From Terana coerulea (taxonomy: Eukaryota > Basidiomycota > Agaricomycetes > Polyporales > Phanerochaetaceae), in the NCBI GenBank assembly GCA_024811115.1, contig JAKOGH010000142.1, positions 1 to 64,000 on the forward strand: a DNA stretch of 64,000 bases. The letters run 5' to 3'. Below the pieces are notes generated by a model. That model had not been told where the DNA came from. It worked only from the letters and a program-made list of their open reading frames with translations, and did not search any database. Every line of letters begins with the position of its first letter. Position 1 is the first letter of the stretch. Of this stretch, positions 33,481 to 44,383 are shown piece by piece. The translations under genes were made by a program, and so were the position numbers.

Positions 33481-35012
33481 GTACAACTGTACCAGGTGCA
33501 ACGCTCTCAACTGGGACGGAACTAGTGGTGCAATCTCCGAGTAACTAGCTGGGGAACAGACCAGCTCGAGACTGGCTTTCTCTGTTGCAGACGGTAGCTA
33601 CTTATATATGTGTAGTCCTAAACTGTACAGTACCACCCGGTATCCTCGTGTATATACTAGAGCAGTTCAGAACAATAGAGAAATATCACGGAAACCACGG
33701 TATCGATGAAAGAACAATAGATAGGGGCAGAAGACAATGGAAATGAAAAGAATACCCTAGAGACGCCCAGAAGTTCATGACACCGTCGAAAATAAGCCGG
33801 AAGTGAGATTTGTGAGAGCACGGCCGGGCAGAACCGCGCGTGTCACGGCTGTGACATGGCGCGAAAGGCTTGCTATAAGTATTATTTCGTGAACACTGGA
33901 TTTCAGTATCTGTATGGTCTCGGGGTCCGGTGCTTCATTTCAGCTGAGATACGTTCAAGCAGTCGCAAGGAGTGCTGTCATGGCAAAGTGGGTGAATCTG
34001 CGCCTGGCACGAGAGTCCCTGCACCTCCGAGTCACTGAGAGACCATTTCCTAGCAGTGCCAAAGAGTACCAGTAGTGTGCTGGCAGTTGGGGCTCGGAGG
34101 GTCAAGCGTAAGATAGGCGAGCGTTGGATATGCAGAGTCTGGATGTCCTGCCAGTGCAAAAGAAAACGTTAAAGACCAAACTTGAAGAGGTCAGTGAGTT
34201 GTGATTCTGCCGTCCTCGCTGGAACTCAAGCCTATCAAGCGCAAATCAAGCGCATCAGTTGCTGCCTCGGCGATCACCGTATAGCCCACTCGGGCGCTTG
34301 CCGCGACCTTTGTGGCGCCTTGCCCCTTCTCTCATACCATCGTGGTACACTGTAACGAGCGCAAGTGCTGTTGAGAAGTCCAGTATCTCGCATCGAGAGA
34401 TATGCTGCTTGCAACCCGGATGTATAGATAAGAATAGCCGCTGGTTACTACGCCTATGCCAGTATCCGTTTCCGACGTTGATCCTCCCGGATGCTTCGCT
34501 GTAATGCCTCATGCATTGAAATGAGGACTGGGTACGTTCGTGCGAGCTTACCTTGTTGTCAGCTGAACATCTTGATAAATCTATAGGTAGCTTCAATTGA
34601 CGCACCACTTCGGCCCCGCGGCATGGTTACGTTTGAAAGCGCACGAGGCGTCCCGGGGATCTCACTCGGGGAAATAACATGCCTTAATTGCAGCCCTAGC
34701 CCGCGTCGGAACGACGGGCAGCGTGCATGTAAGCACCTGTGACCACCGCGCAAGGCGCGGTAGTAGGCGGTATCGGTGTCCGACACTCCACAACGAGGCC
34801 GTTCCGTCCTCCGTATGTGAATAAGCCTGCCAGGAACGCTTCACACTTTGCGGAGAATTTCCTGGTGCGTCATAGCTAGCGGCTGGACACCGGTCGGCCG
34901 AGCGCTGTTGTATCTGTCCGTGGCTCCTATAAGAGAACAGACGAATAGTCTTTGGCAACGTCGGTCTTTCCTAGTCGATCGGCGATCCTTGCCCCGCTAC
35001 AGCCAATCATAC
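33481..35012. other. upstream region of copy 4 and promoter side of the epimerase gene
   Basis: Contains the palindrome at 33841-33857, the conserved GYTVI-type segment at 34250-34286 that is shared with 28130-28190, and open frames of 60-117 codons without motifs. The last 150 bases precede the aldose epimerase start; a TATAAG at about 34929 is a possible TATA element. Confidence 0.45.
33841..33857. promoter_or_regulatory. palindrome TGTCACGGCTGTGACAT upstream of family copy 4
   Basis: Inverted repeat TGTCAC/GTGACA with a 4-base spacer, followed by GGCGCGA. Near-identical to the site upstream of the F-box gene (TGTCACGGTCGTGACAT, then CACGCGA). Confidence 0.5.
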
Positions 35013-36614
35013 ATGCTACTCCTCGCGCTTGTAGGGCTCATGGGTATTTGTACGGCCTCTAGTGCTGAACAATATGTGAGTACCACTACTGGAAAGCAAC
35101 TTCACCAGCTGATGAGGCAACCCAGCCTTTCGATGTTACCACAATCTCGGCTCCAGATGGTTCCATCACCGCGAAATTCGTCTCGTTTGGGGCAACCATG
35201 ACAGAGCTTTGGGTGAAGGATAAATCTGGGAAATCTCGTGATATTATTCTTGGCTACGATGACAATGTACGTGCGCATTTTGTTAGACCTCTTGTTCAGT
35301 CTCACATGCAATCTCAGTCGCAGTTGCTCACTGACCCGGCTCATCCCGTATTCAACCCAATCGTTGGTAGATACGCAAATCGCATCAGAAACGGTGAGCC
35401 GTGTCAATGAGGTGTCTATTGAAGTCAAGTTCATTTTGTCTTCGCAGGAACCTTCTCTATCCCAATCACCAAAGAGCCTCAGCCACCCGGTCCCGGTGTA
35501 TATGAAATCCCAACCAACGATCACGACGGTCAGTCGCTCTCGCTCATCGCAAACACATGCATTAAACTCCATGACTAGGCCAGGATACACTGCATGGAGG
35601 CATCTATGGCTGGGATCGTCGAAACTGGACCATCATCTCCAAGTCTTCGACCAGTGTTGTGTACCACCATTTCGACCCCGCGGACGAGGGCTTCCCTGGG
35701 AATGTGTCCGCATTTGTGCGTACAGTTCGTACTTTTCCATGGGCGCCGACGCTAAAGCATCGCAGACAACACACACTGTTGAGAATGGCGGCATCCTGAA
35801 GACCGCCGTGCATGCGACGGCCACAGAGCTGACTCCCATCATGCTCACTCAGCACATCTATTGGTGAGTGGATCATCTGAATGTTAGGACGGGCTCTCAT
35901 TATAGAAATTCAGGAATCTTGATGCATTCCAAGGCAGCGAGGACATCTTGAACCATCATCTGCACGTTGACGCATCTCGTGTGGTGGAGGTCGACGGAGA
36001 CGCAATCCCCACCGGCAAGTTCATCGAGGTTTCGGGCACTCCCTGGGACTTCCGCACTCCTCAGAAGATTGACTATCGTTGGAATGAGACAGTGGGCCTT
36101 TGTGGCGGAGGTAAGCCTTGTTCTGAGTTGAATGCGCCTGACATTGCGCTGAGTTCGCCCTCAGGATGCAGCGGTTACGACCACTGCTGGATCTATGACC
36201 ACTCGGAGAACAGTAAGCCTGGTGTTTCGCTCTGGAGCGATGTATCTGGCATCAGGTATGTTTACGCCTGCATGCATACTAGACCCTGGGGGAATAACAG
36301 TCAAGTGTCTGCGCAGGCTAGACATCACCACGAGCAACCCGGCGACCCAGGTGTATACCGCGTACTGGTTGGATACGCCGCGTAAGGCGGTCCATGGCGG
36401 TCCCTCACTGAACTACACGAGCTTCAGCGCAGTTGCAATCGAGCAGGAGGGTTATATTGACGCCATCAATACTCCAGAATGGGGCGTGGACCAGATATGT
36501 AGGTCGACCGCATTTCTTGTTGCGGAACAATTTGCTGAGAAGTTTTGAATTGCAGATGGCCCAGGGCGGGATTACACATGGAGCTCCACGTATAAATTCT
36601 CCACCATCAAATGA
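35013..36614 (+). CDS. secreted aldose 1-epimerase (galactose mutarotase-like)
   Basis: Ten exons join cleanly: 35013-35075, 35117-35266, 35318-35393, 35448-35528, 35579-35715, 35766-35863, 35914-36110, 36165-36255, 36317-36498, 36556-36614; 377 residues, no frame break. A signal peptide (MLLLALVGLMGICTASSA) implies secretion. Family landmarks are FVSFGATMTELWVKDKSG, NPIVGRYANRI, DTLHGGIYGWDRRNW (catalytic-site His region), PIMLTQHIYWNLDAFQG, DNCWIYD-like GYDHCWIYDH, and a conserved Glu in VAIEQEGYIDA. The enzyme class interconverts alpha and beta anomers of aldoses; secreted fungal members probably act on sugars released during plant or cell-wall breakdown. The first intron (41 bases) is short and is the least certain junction. 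Confidence 0.9.
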
Positions 36615-37257
36615 GGGTACTTTATGTAGCTGTTGAACGTTGAGTACTGAGTCTTGATATCATAAGGAGGTCGCCGTATCCGAGTCAGACCGTTCATGCT
36701 ATGGTGCTCGAGAATATGTGACGAGTGGTTGACTCAGACGAGTTGCAGACGAGTGTGTGTAGCGCGATGAATCACCTTGCTTGCAAGGTAACTGTGAAAC
36801 CTTTAATGTGAAGCCACTTTTCGTCCTACCGGCATTTGCCTGACGCCCATCCTTTCCCACGGCCGTTCCCTTCCTCGCCGTCGTCCTGCTTAATCTGCAC
36901 ACGTTTACACCTGTACAAACCCAAGCAAGGTTTTTTGTCGGCGGAGCCGGCACGTATCTAGTCATGTACTTGCAAACTGATTGTTGATAAATGATTTTTA
37001 CGTTCTGCTGACTCTGCGAACATGAGTCGTTGCTTGGGAGAAGCTTGTGGTTATAAATTGAACTAGGGCTCACACCCACTGATTCGCGGGAGGCTACTCG
37101 AGCGGCGTCGCCGCCGCGTGGTTGCGCCCGTGAACATAGGCGCTTGGCGTTGTGGCGCTTTGGCCCACCGTGACTTCCTCCACTCCGTCATGCAAACTCT
37201 ACCCTCTCGCCCATTTGAAGCGACTGCTCGCTATTCACCCCTCTCTTTTCTACTACG
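36615..37257. other. intergenic, 3' flank of epimerase and promoter of the next gene
   Basis: No coding signal on either strand. The final 170 bases are GC-rich then pyrimidine-rich, consistent with the promoter of the small gene at 37258. Confidence 0.5.
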
Positions 37258-37714
37258 ATGATAACACGACGAATACTCGCACAACCCACTATGGTGTCAC
37301 GCAGTGCCTCGACGATGAAGACTGCCTCCTCGGTACGATGTGTGCGGAACCAGGCTGATGAGCAAGGCGGAGCGGTCGGGCTGAGAGGTACGGTGCTGAC
37401 CTGGCCTCGCTATTGCAGATATCTCATGCTAGTTTAGACGGCAAGACGGACGCAGAGCAGCAGACTGGACGCACCGAGAATGCCGCGCCGCACCAGCAGG
37501 TGCCGCTGAAGAAGGCCATGTCGGTGGCGGAGCGCGACGCGGCGATGGTGAGCGCATGGAAAGACCGCGAGGGCAGCCTGGCGAATGCAGAGTTTGAGGA
37601 GGGGAAGGTTGAGGAGGGCTACAAGCGGAATGTGGTACGTGCTTGTCTCCTCTTTCCGTTCGTTGTGATGCTCAGTCGCGTCCGCAGAAAGCGAACATCT
37701 TCCGATATATTTGA
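37258..37714 (+). CDS. small, probably mitochondrial protein ending in IFRYI
   Basis: Exons 37258-37332, 37419-37634 and 37688-37714 give 105 residues. The N-terminus (MITRRILAQPTMVSRSAS) is basic, hydroxylated and free of acidic residues, like a mitochondrial presequence. The middle is hydrophilic and ends in a Lys/Glu-rich helix (AERDAAMVSAWKDREGSLAN). The C-terminal KANIFRYI, encoded on a 9-codon last exon, resembles the conserved MFRYI-type ending of a small fungal protein family of unknown function. The phase fits only if the first intron starts at 37333 rather than at the later GTACGG. Confidence 0.6.
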
Positions 37715-37839
37715 GCCATTGATCAACAGCAAAACCACACGGAAGCTTTAAAAGGTCATCCTTGTATCATTTTGTACCACAATATCAACCACGCGTTTTA
37801 TACATGTGTTGTGAAGACTCGCGAGAAGGCCTCTTAAAC

Positions 37840-39447
37840 TCAAGAATGTCGCGCTATTACCACTCTTCGGAGGTCAACCGCACCCTGTTCCATCATACCT
37901 GCTTCTACTGCTACCCCATCATCCGCTTCTAGCTTCTCTCTTTTTCTCGCCAAGAGACGTCGCAGAAACGCTTCCTTTGCGCCAGAAGACTCGCAACGCC
38001 AGAGATTGAATACTTCAATACGAGTGAGGGAAATGGTGTTATCGTCGACTTCGGAAGTTGTAGGCGCTGCAAGGACGTCGCGCAGAGAGCAAGCCCGCGT
38101 TATGGTGCCGTGGTCGGACTTCCGCACAAACTGAACCGTCAACCTGCCCTGGCGACTCGTCTCGGGCAAGAATTGTTCCTGGGGAAGGTTCCCCAGAAGC
38201 CACTCCGCAATCTCTGCGTTCTCCTCTGCCAGCTCCACCAGGCAGGCGTGAGCGGCATCGGAGCTGCTGAGCACGCTGTCGGCCCGCGTCCAGTTTATGC
38301 CCTTGAAGTGCTCGAGGGGCATGCCCTTGTCAGGTAGCCTAACCTCGAGGCGCGACCTGTTCCCACCCGGGCCAGTGGAGTTCGTAGAGAAGAAATGAAC
38401 GAAGGCAGTAGGTGCATCGGAGGAACCTACGAAGTGCGCCTTAAGGTCGAGGTTGTTCGAATCTACAGTGTGCATATTGCCATTCAGATTTTGTTAGCGG
38501 TTAAACGTCCATGAATTGCAATGAGCATACCGATGCCTAGTGACAGTACTACTTTCCTGCACTCCGCTGGCCTCAAAGTGGGAACAAGTGTGGTGAACAG
38601 ACTGTAGAGCGGCCCAAACACGGTGTCCGGGAAGAGCCTGTGCAAGCGAGTAGAGAGCAAAGCCATGAACATGAGGTTGATTTCGACCTCAGGTTCTCCA
38701 CAGTCAGTCATGGAAATATCCACAAGGCGGTGGCGCTTGGAGGGTAGCCGGAACCTTGTGTCCAGTACAGATTCAGTGCCTGCGTGAAAGACGAGTCTTT
38801 GGCACAGCACGGAGCGGAAGCTCGGCGTGCTCCAGAGCAAGCGCAAGAGGTGGGACGTATGCGCGAAGTGCAGGTCGGCGAGCGTGACTTGGTGAAGTTG
38901 AAACATGTGCCCTGGGAGGGTCCGAGGAAGACCGCAGGAGAGTGAGTTGGGGGCATACGGCTGCTTCTCCGGGTCTGGCGCAGAGGTGCGCACGAAGTAC
39001 GACTTGCTCAGGCGCAGCGTGAACACGCTCATCCTGTGCGTCCGCGCCCGCAGCTTGGAGAAAGCGTGGTGTACCCAAGGCGTCCACTGCCCGTTGCAGT
39101 CGACCTCGAGCTCGGCGATGCCCTCGAGGGGTCTCGACAGTCCACGTATGGGGTGGTCCATCATCCACAGCAGCTGCTCTACATCCTCGCGCGAGCGAGG
39201 ACGCAGCACGCCAATCATGTATCGCCGACATCTGGCTGCCCAGTGGCGGCATACCAGGCTGTATGCGCTCAGCACCCGCTTCCGCGCGGCTCGTTCGTCC
39301 GGTGAGATCTTGTCGTTGGCGTTGGGATCTACCTCGGCAAGCATGCGGAGGAGAATGGCATCTACGATCTCTGGAGGGGAGGTCGGCTGCTGTGGCTAGG
39401 ATGCGGCAGGGGTTGTCAGAGTCTGAGCGATGGGCAGTGGTCTCCAT
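37840..39447 (-). CDS. F-box protein
   Basis: Two exons: 38531-39447 and 37840-38462, about 513 residues. Near the N-terminus PPEIVDAILLRML followed by RVLSAYSLVCRHWAARCRRY is a typical F-box helix pair, as in the many basidiomycete F-box proteins that bind Skp1 in SCF ubiquitin ligases. The rest resembles the Leu-rich, poorly conserved substrate part (GHMFQLHQVTLADLHFAHTS). The start METTAHRSDSDNPCRIL connects to the F-box only if one C is added to the GGGG at 39376-39379 (plus strand). A palindrome shared with the upstream regions of family copies 2 and 4 lies 240 bases upstream. Confidence 0.75.
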
Positions 39448-40070
39448 GGAGTCAACGTTTCAACGACAAGAGCAGCTCAGTACAAGTATGCGAGGGGCGG
39501 AGGTGCCGACGTGGTAAGTCATAAACGTTAACACAGACTACGCAAGACTGGCAAGGGTTCAGGAGGTTTGCGCGAGGGTCAAGTTTGGGCTGCGATAGTG
39601 TGCGGCTGAGCGAGTGTGACTACTAACCATGGCGCCGCTTCAGTGTGTTACCGTGGGAATGCCGCGCGATTTCACAGCACGTACTGTCACGGTCGTGACA
39701 TCACGCGACTTTCATGACGCGAGGACACTACCGCGCTCGCGATGAGTACTTGGATAGTATACCATGCATGATATTATTTCTGTTCAGAGCCAAGCATACG
39801 CTTATTCGCACTTTGTACAAATATCATCTCGCAGCGCCACGTTGTGAACATCCGCCGTGTATATGCTAACTCACATGGGTACACACTCTGCTCACTCGCT
39901 GTCTCCCTGGCCCCACCGCTGGGCTTATAAAATGGGCCAAAATTTTGGTAAATATACCTTGCTTCAAGTAAGTCAATGCTATACGCTGCCTGGGACTATA
40001 CGCAGCGCTTTGAGTGTCGCAGATTGTCCGCATGGCCGCCTCCGGTCGTGGGTTGTTCTGCAACGGTGGT
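39448..40070. other. F-box gene promoter and 3' flank of the intact family copy
   Basis: No gene supported. Carries the palindrome at 39685-39701 embedded among repeated CGCG/GCGCGA words. Confidence 0.5.
39685..39701. promoter_or_regulatory. palindrome TGTCACGGTCGTGACAT upstream of the F-box gene
   Basis: Perfect TGTCAC/GTGACA inverted repeat followed by CACGCGA. The TGACATCACGC part also occurs upstream of copies 1 (25929-25945) and 3 (31734-31745). Confidence 0.5.
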
Positions 40071-41187
40071 TCAGCCCTCCTCTTCGTCCCAGTTTTGCTC
40101 TTCGCTCCAAGCATCCTCTTCCTCGGGCTCTTTGTCCTCCGGCATCGTCCACCCGGCATCATTCTCCAACGGCACCTTGCACGCCTTACGCACGTTGACC
40201 CCAATCCAGTCGAAGATAACGTGGCTGAACTCCCAGTTCATTCTCCCTAGACCTTTTCCTTTGGTGATTAACTTGTTGTCGCCATCTTCCTCTCTTGCAA
40301 TGTTGAACGGCATTCCCACTGCCGCCAGCAAGAACCGCGCCGTGTCGACCTTCTCCATTTCCGTGCCTAGCTCCCCGCTCCCGAACAGCGTCGAATGAAG
40401 CGTATCGATGTCTGTCGCCGCCAACCCCCAGTCCGCGAGCTTGCGCGGGTACCACTTCTTGCCAGGCGGGTCCACGTCCAGCGCGATGCGGAAAAACAGC
40501 TGCCACCCATCAACCCTCCACTCCAGGCTCTTCCCCAACGTCTCCTTGATCTGCGGGCCGGCGACGCGATCGTGCACGCGGAAGAACACCTCACAGCTGA
40601 ACTCGACGAACGTCCACCGAATGCGGTGCCAGTACCGCAGGTACACGTCGACGGCCCCAGGCTGCGCGGGCGAGTATATGCGCGTGTAGGCGGTGAGTTC
40701 GTCCAGCTGTCGACCAAGGCTCGGCTGTAAATGTCTGATGGTATATCGAAGGGTCGGAGAAACGCACCTCTCCACACCATGACATCTCGTTCGCTCCGAG
40801 GCTGAGCGGCACGATGCAGTCTGCGACGGCGTGCATCTCGTTTTGCGCCTGCGCGAGCGGCGTGTCCTCAAGAATGCCCAGCACGCCGGTCCGGAGCTGC
40901 ACAAGGAACGGGTGGATGACCGCGTCATCGTATTCGGGTGTCCAGCAGTCCAGGACTGTCTTGAGCCAGACCTCCGCCGCCCTGCGCTGAGCAAGGTACG
41001 TGTCCCATGAGTCCGAAGTCTGTGGGTCGATGAGGTGGTAGGCCGCCTTGGCTTGCTCGAGTGCGTCTGTGGAGTCGGTGTGTTCGGCGACTGTGTGCCG
41101 CCATATGAACTTGGAGTCCTCCGTGAAGTCGTCGGAGTCGTAGTCTGAGTCGATTTCGCGCTCTGCCATGGTGGTAGTAATAGTCAA
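40071..41187 (-). CDS. intact short member (copy 5) of the local gene family
   Basis: Two exons, 40768-41187 and 40071-40724, with a 43-base intron; 357 residues, or 351 if the second ATG (41169) is used. The N-terminus is acidic (DSDYDSDD). The central block QAKAAYHLIDPQTSDSWDTY matches the KAAYTLVNP block of copies 1 and 3. The C-terminal domain has IYSPAQPGAVDVYLRYWHRI, ALDVDPPGKKWYPRKLADWG, ARFLLAAVGMPFNIAREEDG and WEFSHVIFDWIGVNVRKACK, and a strongly acidic tail. It lacks the N-terminal domain of copies 1-4. No membrane segment, signal peptide or catalytic motif is visible, and I do not recognise the family. Its open frame, unlike the tandem relatives 7 kb away, suggests it is the functional paralogue. 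Confidence 0.75.
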
Positions 41188-41592
41188 AAGACGGTGTGGA
41201 TGGCGGATGGTCTAGACGGTGTTGTATGCGCATTGGGGCGGGTACGAGCACACGCGGAGTAGGCGTGCATTGCGCGTGTGCTGATGGGTTCTTTGGCATT
41301 TGGATATAGCTCGGGCGGTGGATGTCACAAGCGATCTGCACAAGGCTCCAGAGCAATAAATTCAGTTTGATCGCAAAAACCGCTGGCAGTACATTCTGAA
41401 GTACACGTATTGGAAACCTTTCTGTATGACTTGAAACCTGTCGGAACGTCTGCAAATACGGCGCGGAAGGAACACGGCCTACGAACTTGTGAGGGCCGAA
41501 ACGCCCATAATACTAGAACATAGGTTTAGAGCCTCCCTTACACGCAGCCTTCATCAGAACACGCACCCGAAATGACAAAACACGCCGCCCAC

Positions 41593-43990
41593 CTACTCAT
41601 CCTCTTCATCCTCTTCATCGAATAGAGACGGCCCCGCGATAATTTCCCCCGTAGCTTGTTCCTCTGGCTCCCAAAACCCGTTCCTTGATCTCCTCCGATG
41701 CATTTTCCCCGGAAGTGTCACCTGCAGAAAAGGTAGCCACATTGAACTGCAGCGTTATGTCCGTAAGGACACCCTTAGGTTTATCAATACTTGAGTAGGG
41801 ATGAGGCATTGTTGACGTCGCTTTTGGAGCGTCGATATCTTGAGCAGCAGAAGGTAATAAGGGGAGGTTGAGCATCTCAGCTTCCGGAGGCAGAGTCTGA
41901 GAGATCTTCATATCCGTCGAAGCCGCGGTGGCGAGCAAGGGTAGCCGAAAGGCTGCTGAGGATAACGACTTCATCGCCAAAGCGCTATCAATGATGGTCT
42001 CGCCCATGTCTGTTGGTGTAGATGGCAGCGATGGAGAGCTAAGAGGAGGTGTGCCAGCGTGCGTGGTATGTACTGACTGGAATAGGTGCAGATCGTTGGC
42101 AGACGGTATCACAGCATCTTGAAGTTGGTAGTACGAATCGTTGCGTTCGACGGGTTGTGATATAGTGATATGGTGGCTATTGGTAGGGTCCGGGTAGGTC
42201 GGCACGCGCTGAGCGGCTAGACCCTGCGGAACGTCTTCAGGTATGAAAGGAGCGGTAGAGTTTGCGGAACGCCGAGAATCGAGAGACTCCTGAGATGCGG
42301 GGACAGACTCCGTCCAATAGTCATTCACATGAATTTGCTCGTCTTCTGAGGGATCCGGAGAGGAGCGCGCGAGCGACGGGGAGGAAGCGTGGCGTAGTGC
42401 AATAAAGTCGACAGCGGAGGGTTCAACAGTCCGACGCGGTTCATCAGCCAAGTCAAGCGAGAGGCCAGCAACACCGGTAAAAGGCGGGGAACGTAGAAAA
42501 GCAATGCCTAGACGTGCCCGGATCGCAGCCAGTGGGTCCAACGAGCTGAAAAGTTGTCCGTGCACGGCTTCGAAAAGAGTTTCTTCAACACAGGAGCCTT
42601 CAGATTGTTCCGTGCAGTAGTCGTCTTCAGCAAGAATATCTGAGAGGAACTGTGGCGGAGAGTTGAGCTCGTTTGAAATGCATCGTGAGGGCCGACGCGT
42701 GATACGGAGCGAAGTGGGAGAATAATCCGCTGAGCTCAAATGAGATTGTGGAGCGAAATTTGTCGCGAGAGCAGATATCCCATCTTCAGGATACTCTGAA
42801 ACCCAGTCTTGCGCACGGTCTGGACGATCACAGTTGACTTCTCTCCTGGGGGTAGAGGCCGGGGGAGTACAAGGTGCGGAGAACCGCAGATCATCTACAC
42901 CACGATATGACTGAGGATCAGACCCTCCGCTAAATACTGAGTATTTTGCGCTGCCGTCGTCGATGTCGTCTTGACACCTGGGTGGCGACAAGGAGGCTTG
43001 AGTCTCGCTGCTCGGAAATTCCGCGTAGCCCGAGTCATGCTGAGCAGTGTAGTAGAACATGTCGCTGTCTTCTTCGAAAGGCATCGGCTCGAAGTCCTCT
43101 CCTTCCTCGAATGGCTCTGACAATAGCACATTCAGCGCTTTCTTTACATGCGAGCTGTAAGCAGAGCTCCGGACTGACCTTGCTGATGGTCGTGATGCGA
43201 ATACTTCTCGGCGTCATCCTGGATAGGTTCTCTTCGCGATGGATGATTCCTTGCTGGACATGGGGAAGACGGCATTTCCGAACTCGAGTGCGCAGGAGGC
43301 TATAGAACGAGTCGCATGGGCGTGAATCATCACAGTGAGGTGATAACAAAACAAGCTACGCTTGCCAGAGGGTCACAACCAGGGCTATAGATCCTAATTG
43401 ATGCTCTTTGATGACTTCCATTGGTATCGGAAAGGCCAGCAAAATTAGGTTGACTAAGCAACCGGTCGATCTGAGTTCTGTAGAATATCGCTGTAGAAGT
43501 TCATGGATTAATACGTAGGAAGTCATGTGAAAGCTTACACTCACGCTCGGATATATTCAGTTCATTGAGCAAAGCAGACGATCGAGTATCATTGCTGCGA
43601 CTCGAGCTGGTGGAAGGTGTGTCCGTGTTTAGCTTGCGTCTTTTGTGCAGAGAGGTCGAAGAAACCTGGCTGTATGCGGTTGAATCCGCTGTTGGCTGGG
43701 ATGCCTGTTTATCCGCGCCTCTATGCATATGTGCCAGGGATATGCCTGCGGCGAGTGGCCCCTCGCGCGTCGTCGTAGGCCCAGAGTTTCGGTTTGCCAG
43801 AGTTTTCCCCAAGCCCCTTGCAAGCACAGAAAGTCGTTGTTTTCCGAAGTGACTTCTCTGAAGCCGCCCATCGGCATCTTTGACACGAGCTTTAACTGCG
43901 TTTCTGTGCAATACGGACTATCGCTCAACAAAGGTATCAGTATGCAGGATTTCAGAATCGCGACCAGACCTTCGCCCTCCCATGTAATTA
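41593..43990 (-). CDS. acidic, largely disordered protein of unknown function
   Basis: The main exon (about 41593-43122) is Ser/Pro/Glu-rich and starts ALNVLLSEPFEEGEDFEPMP. Upstream exons include SEMPSSPCPARNHPSRREPI (about 43171-43300) and a basic one (43520-43905) with VKDADGRLQRSHFGKQRLSV and SLHKRRKLNTDTPSTSSSRS. The first exon and exact start are uncertain. The ORF closes early with GAVSIR at 41615, but a one-base shift near 41690 gives a better acidic end, GPSLFDEEDEEDE, stopping at 41593. A basic N-terminus with RxxL motifs followed by an acidic FEPMPFEED segment is reminiscent of securin-like regulators, but this is only a weak resemblance. Divergent from the DENND6 gene. Confidence 0.55.
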
Positions 43991-44383
43991 GTACCAGTCA
44001 TCTTTCCAAGGGGCAGAACCGCTGAGTGAGTAGAATCAATGTTGTATTCATATGGCGTTGGTGGATGAGTGCCTCAGATAGCGCAGGCTTGGAACCTGAT
44101 TGGCGTAGGTGGTTAGGTGCAGAACGTGAGCGTCCATGACAAGTCCACGACAAGCAAAGCACTAGCAAAGCTCGGGCGCCAGAGCTTCGCCATCACTTGA
44201 TGGGGTGATCGACGGTCGGGCGCCCTTTCAGCCGCCACGCTTTCCTGTCGTGTCTCATGGGGTCCGACTCCCGAGGATAAATGGCGTCCACCTCTTTGCA
44301 TCTGCCACCCTCACTGCACTCGACGTGGTTCCTGCTACTCTACAAGTGCAAGCGTAAACTACCCATAACGCCTTGCCGCCGAT

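Noticed and set aside
39866..40398. Plus- and minus-strand open frames over the family copy 5 region.
   Set aside because: They are alternative frames of the intact minus-strand gene 40071-41187.
40071..41187. Calling the expanded family a toxin or fungal incompatibility protein.
   Set aside because: No NACHT, HET, lectin or pore-forming motif is visible; the idea rests only on genomic context.
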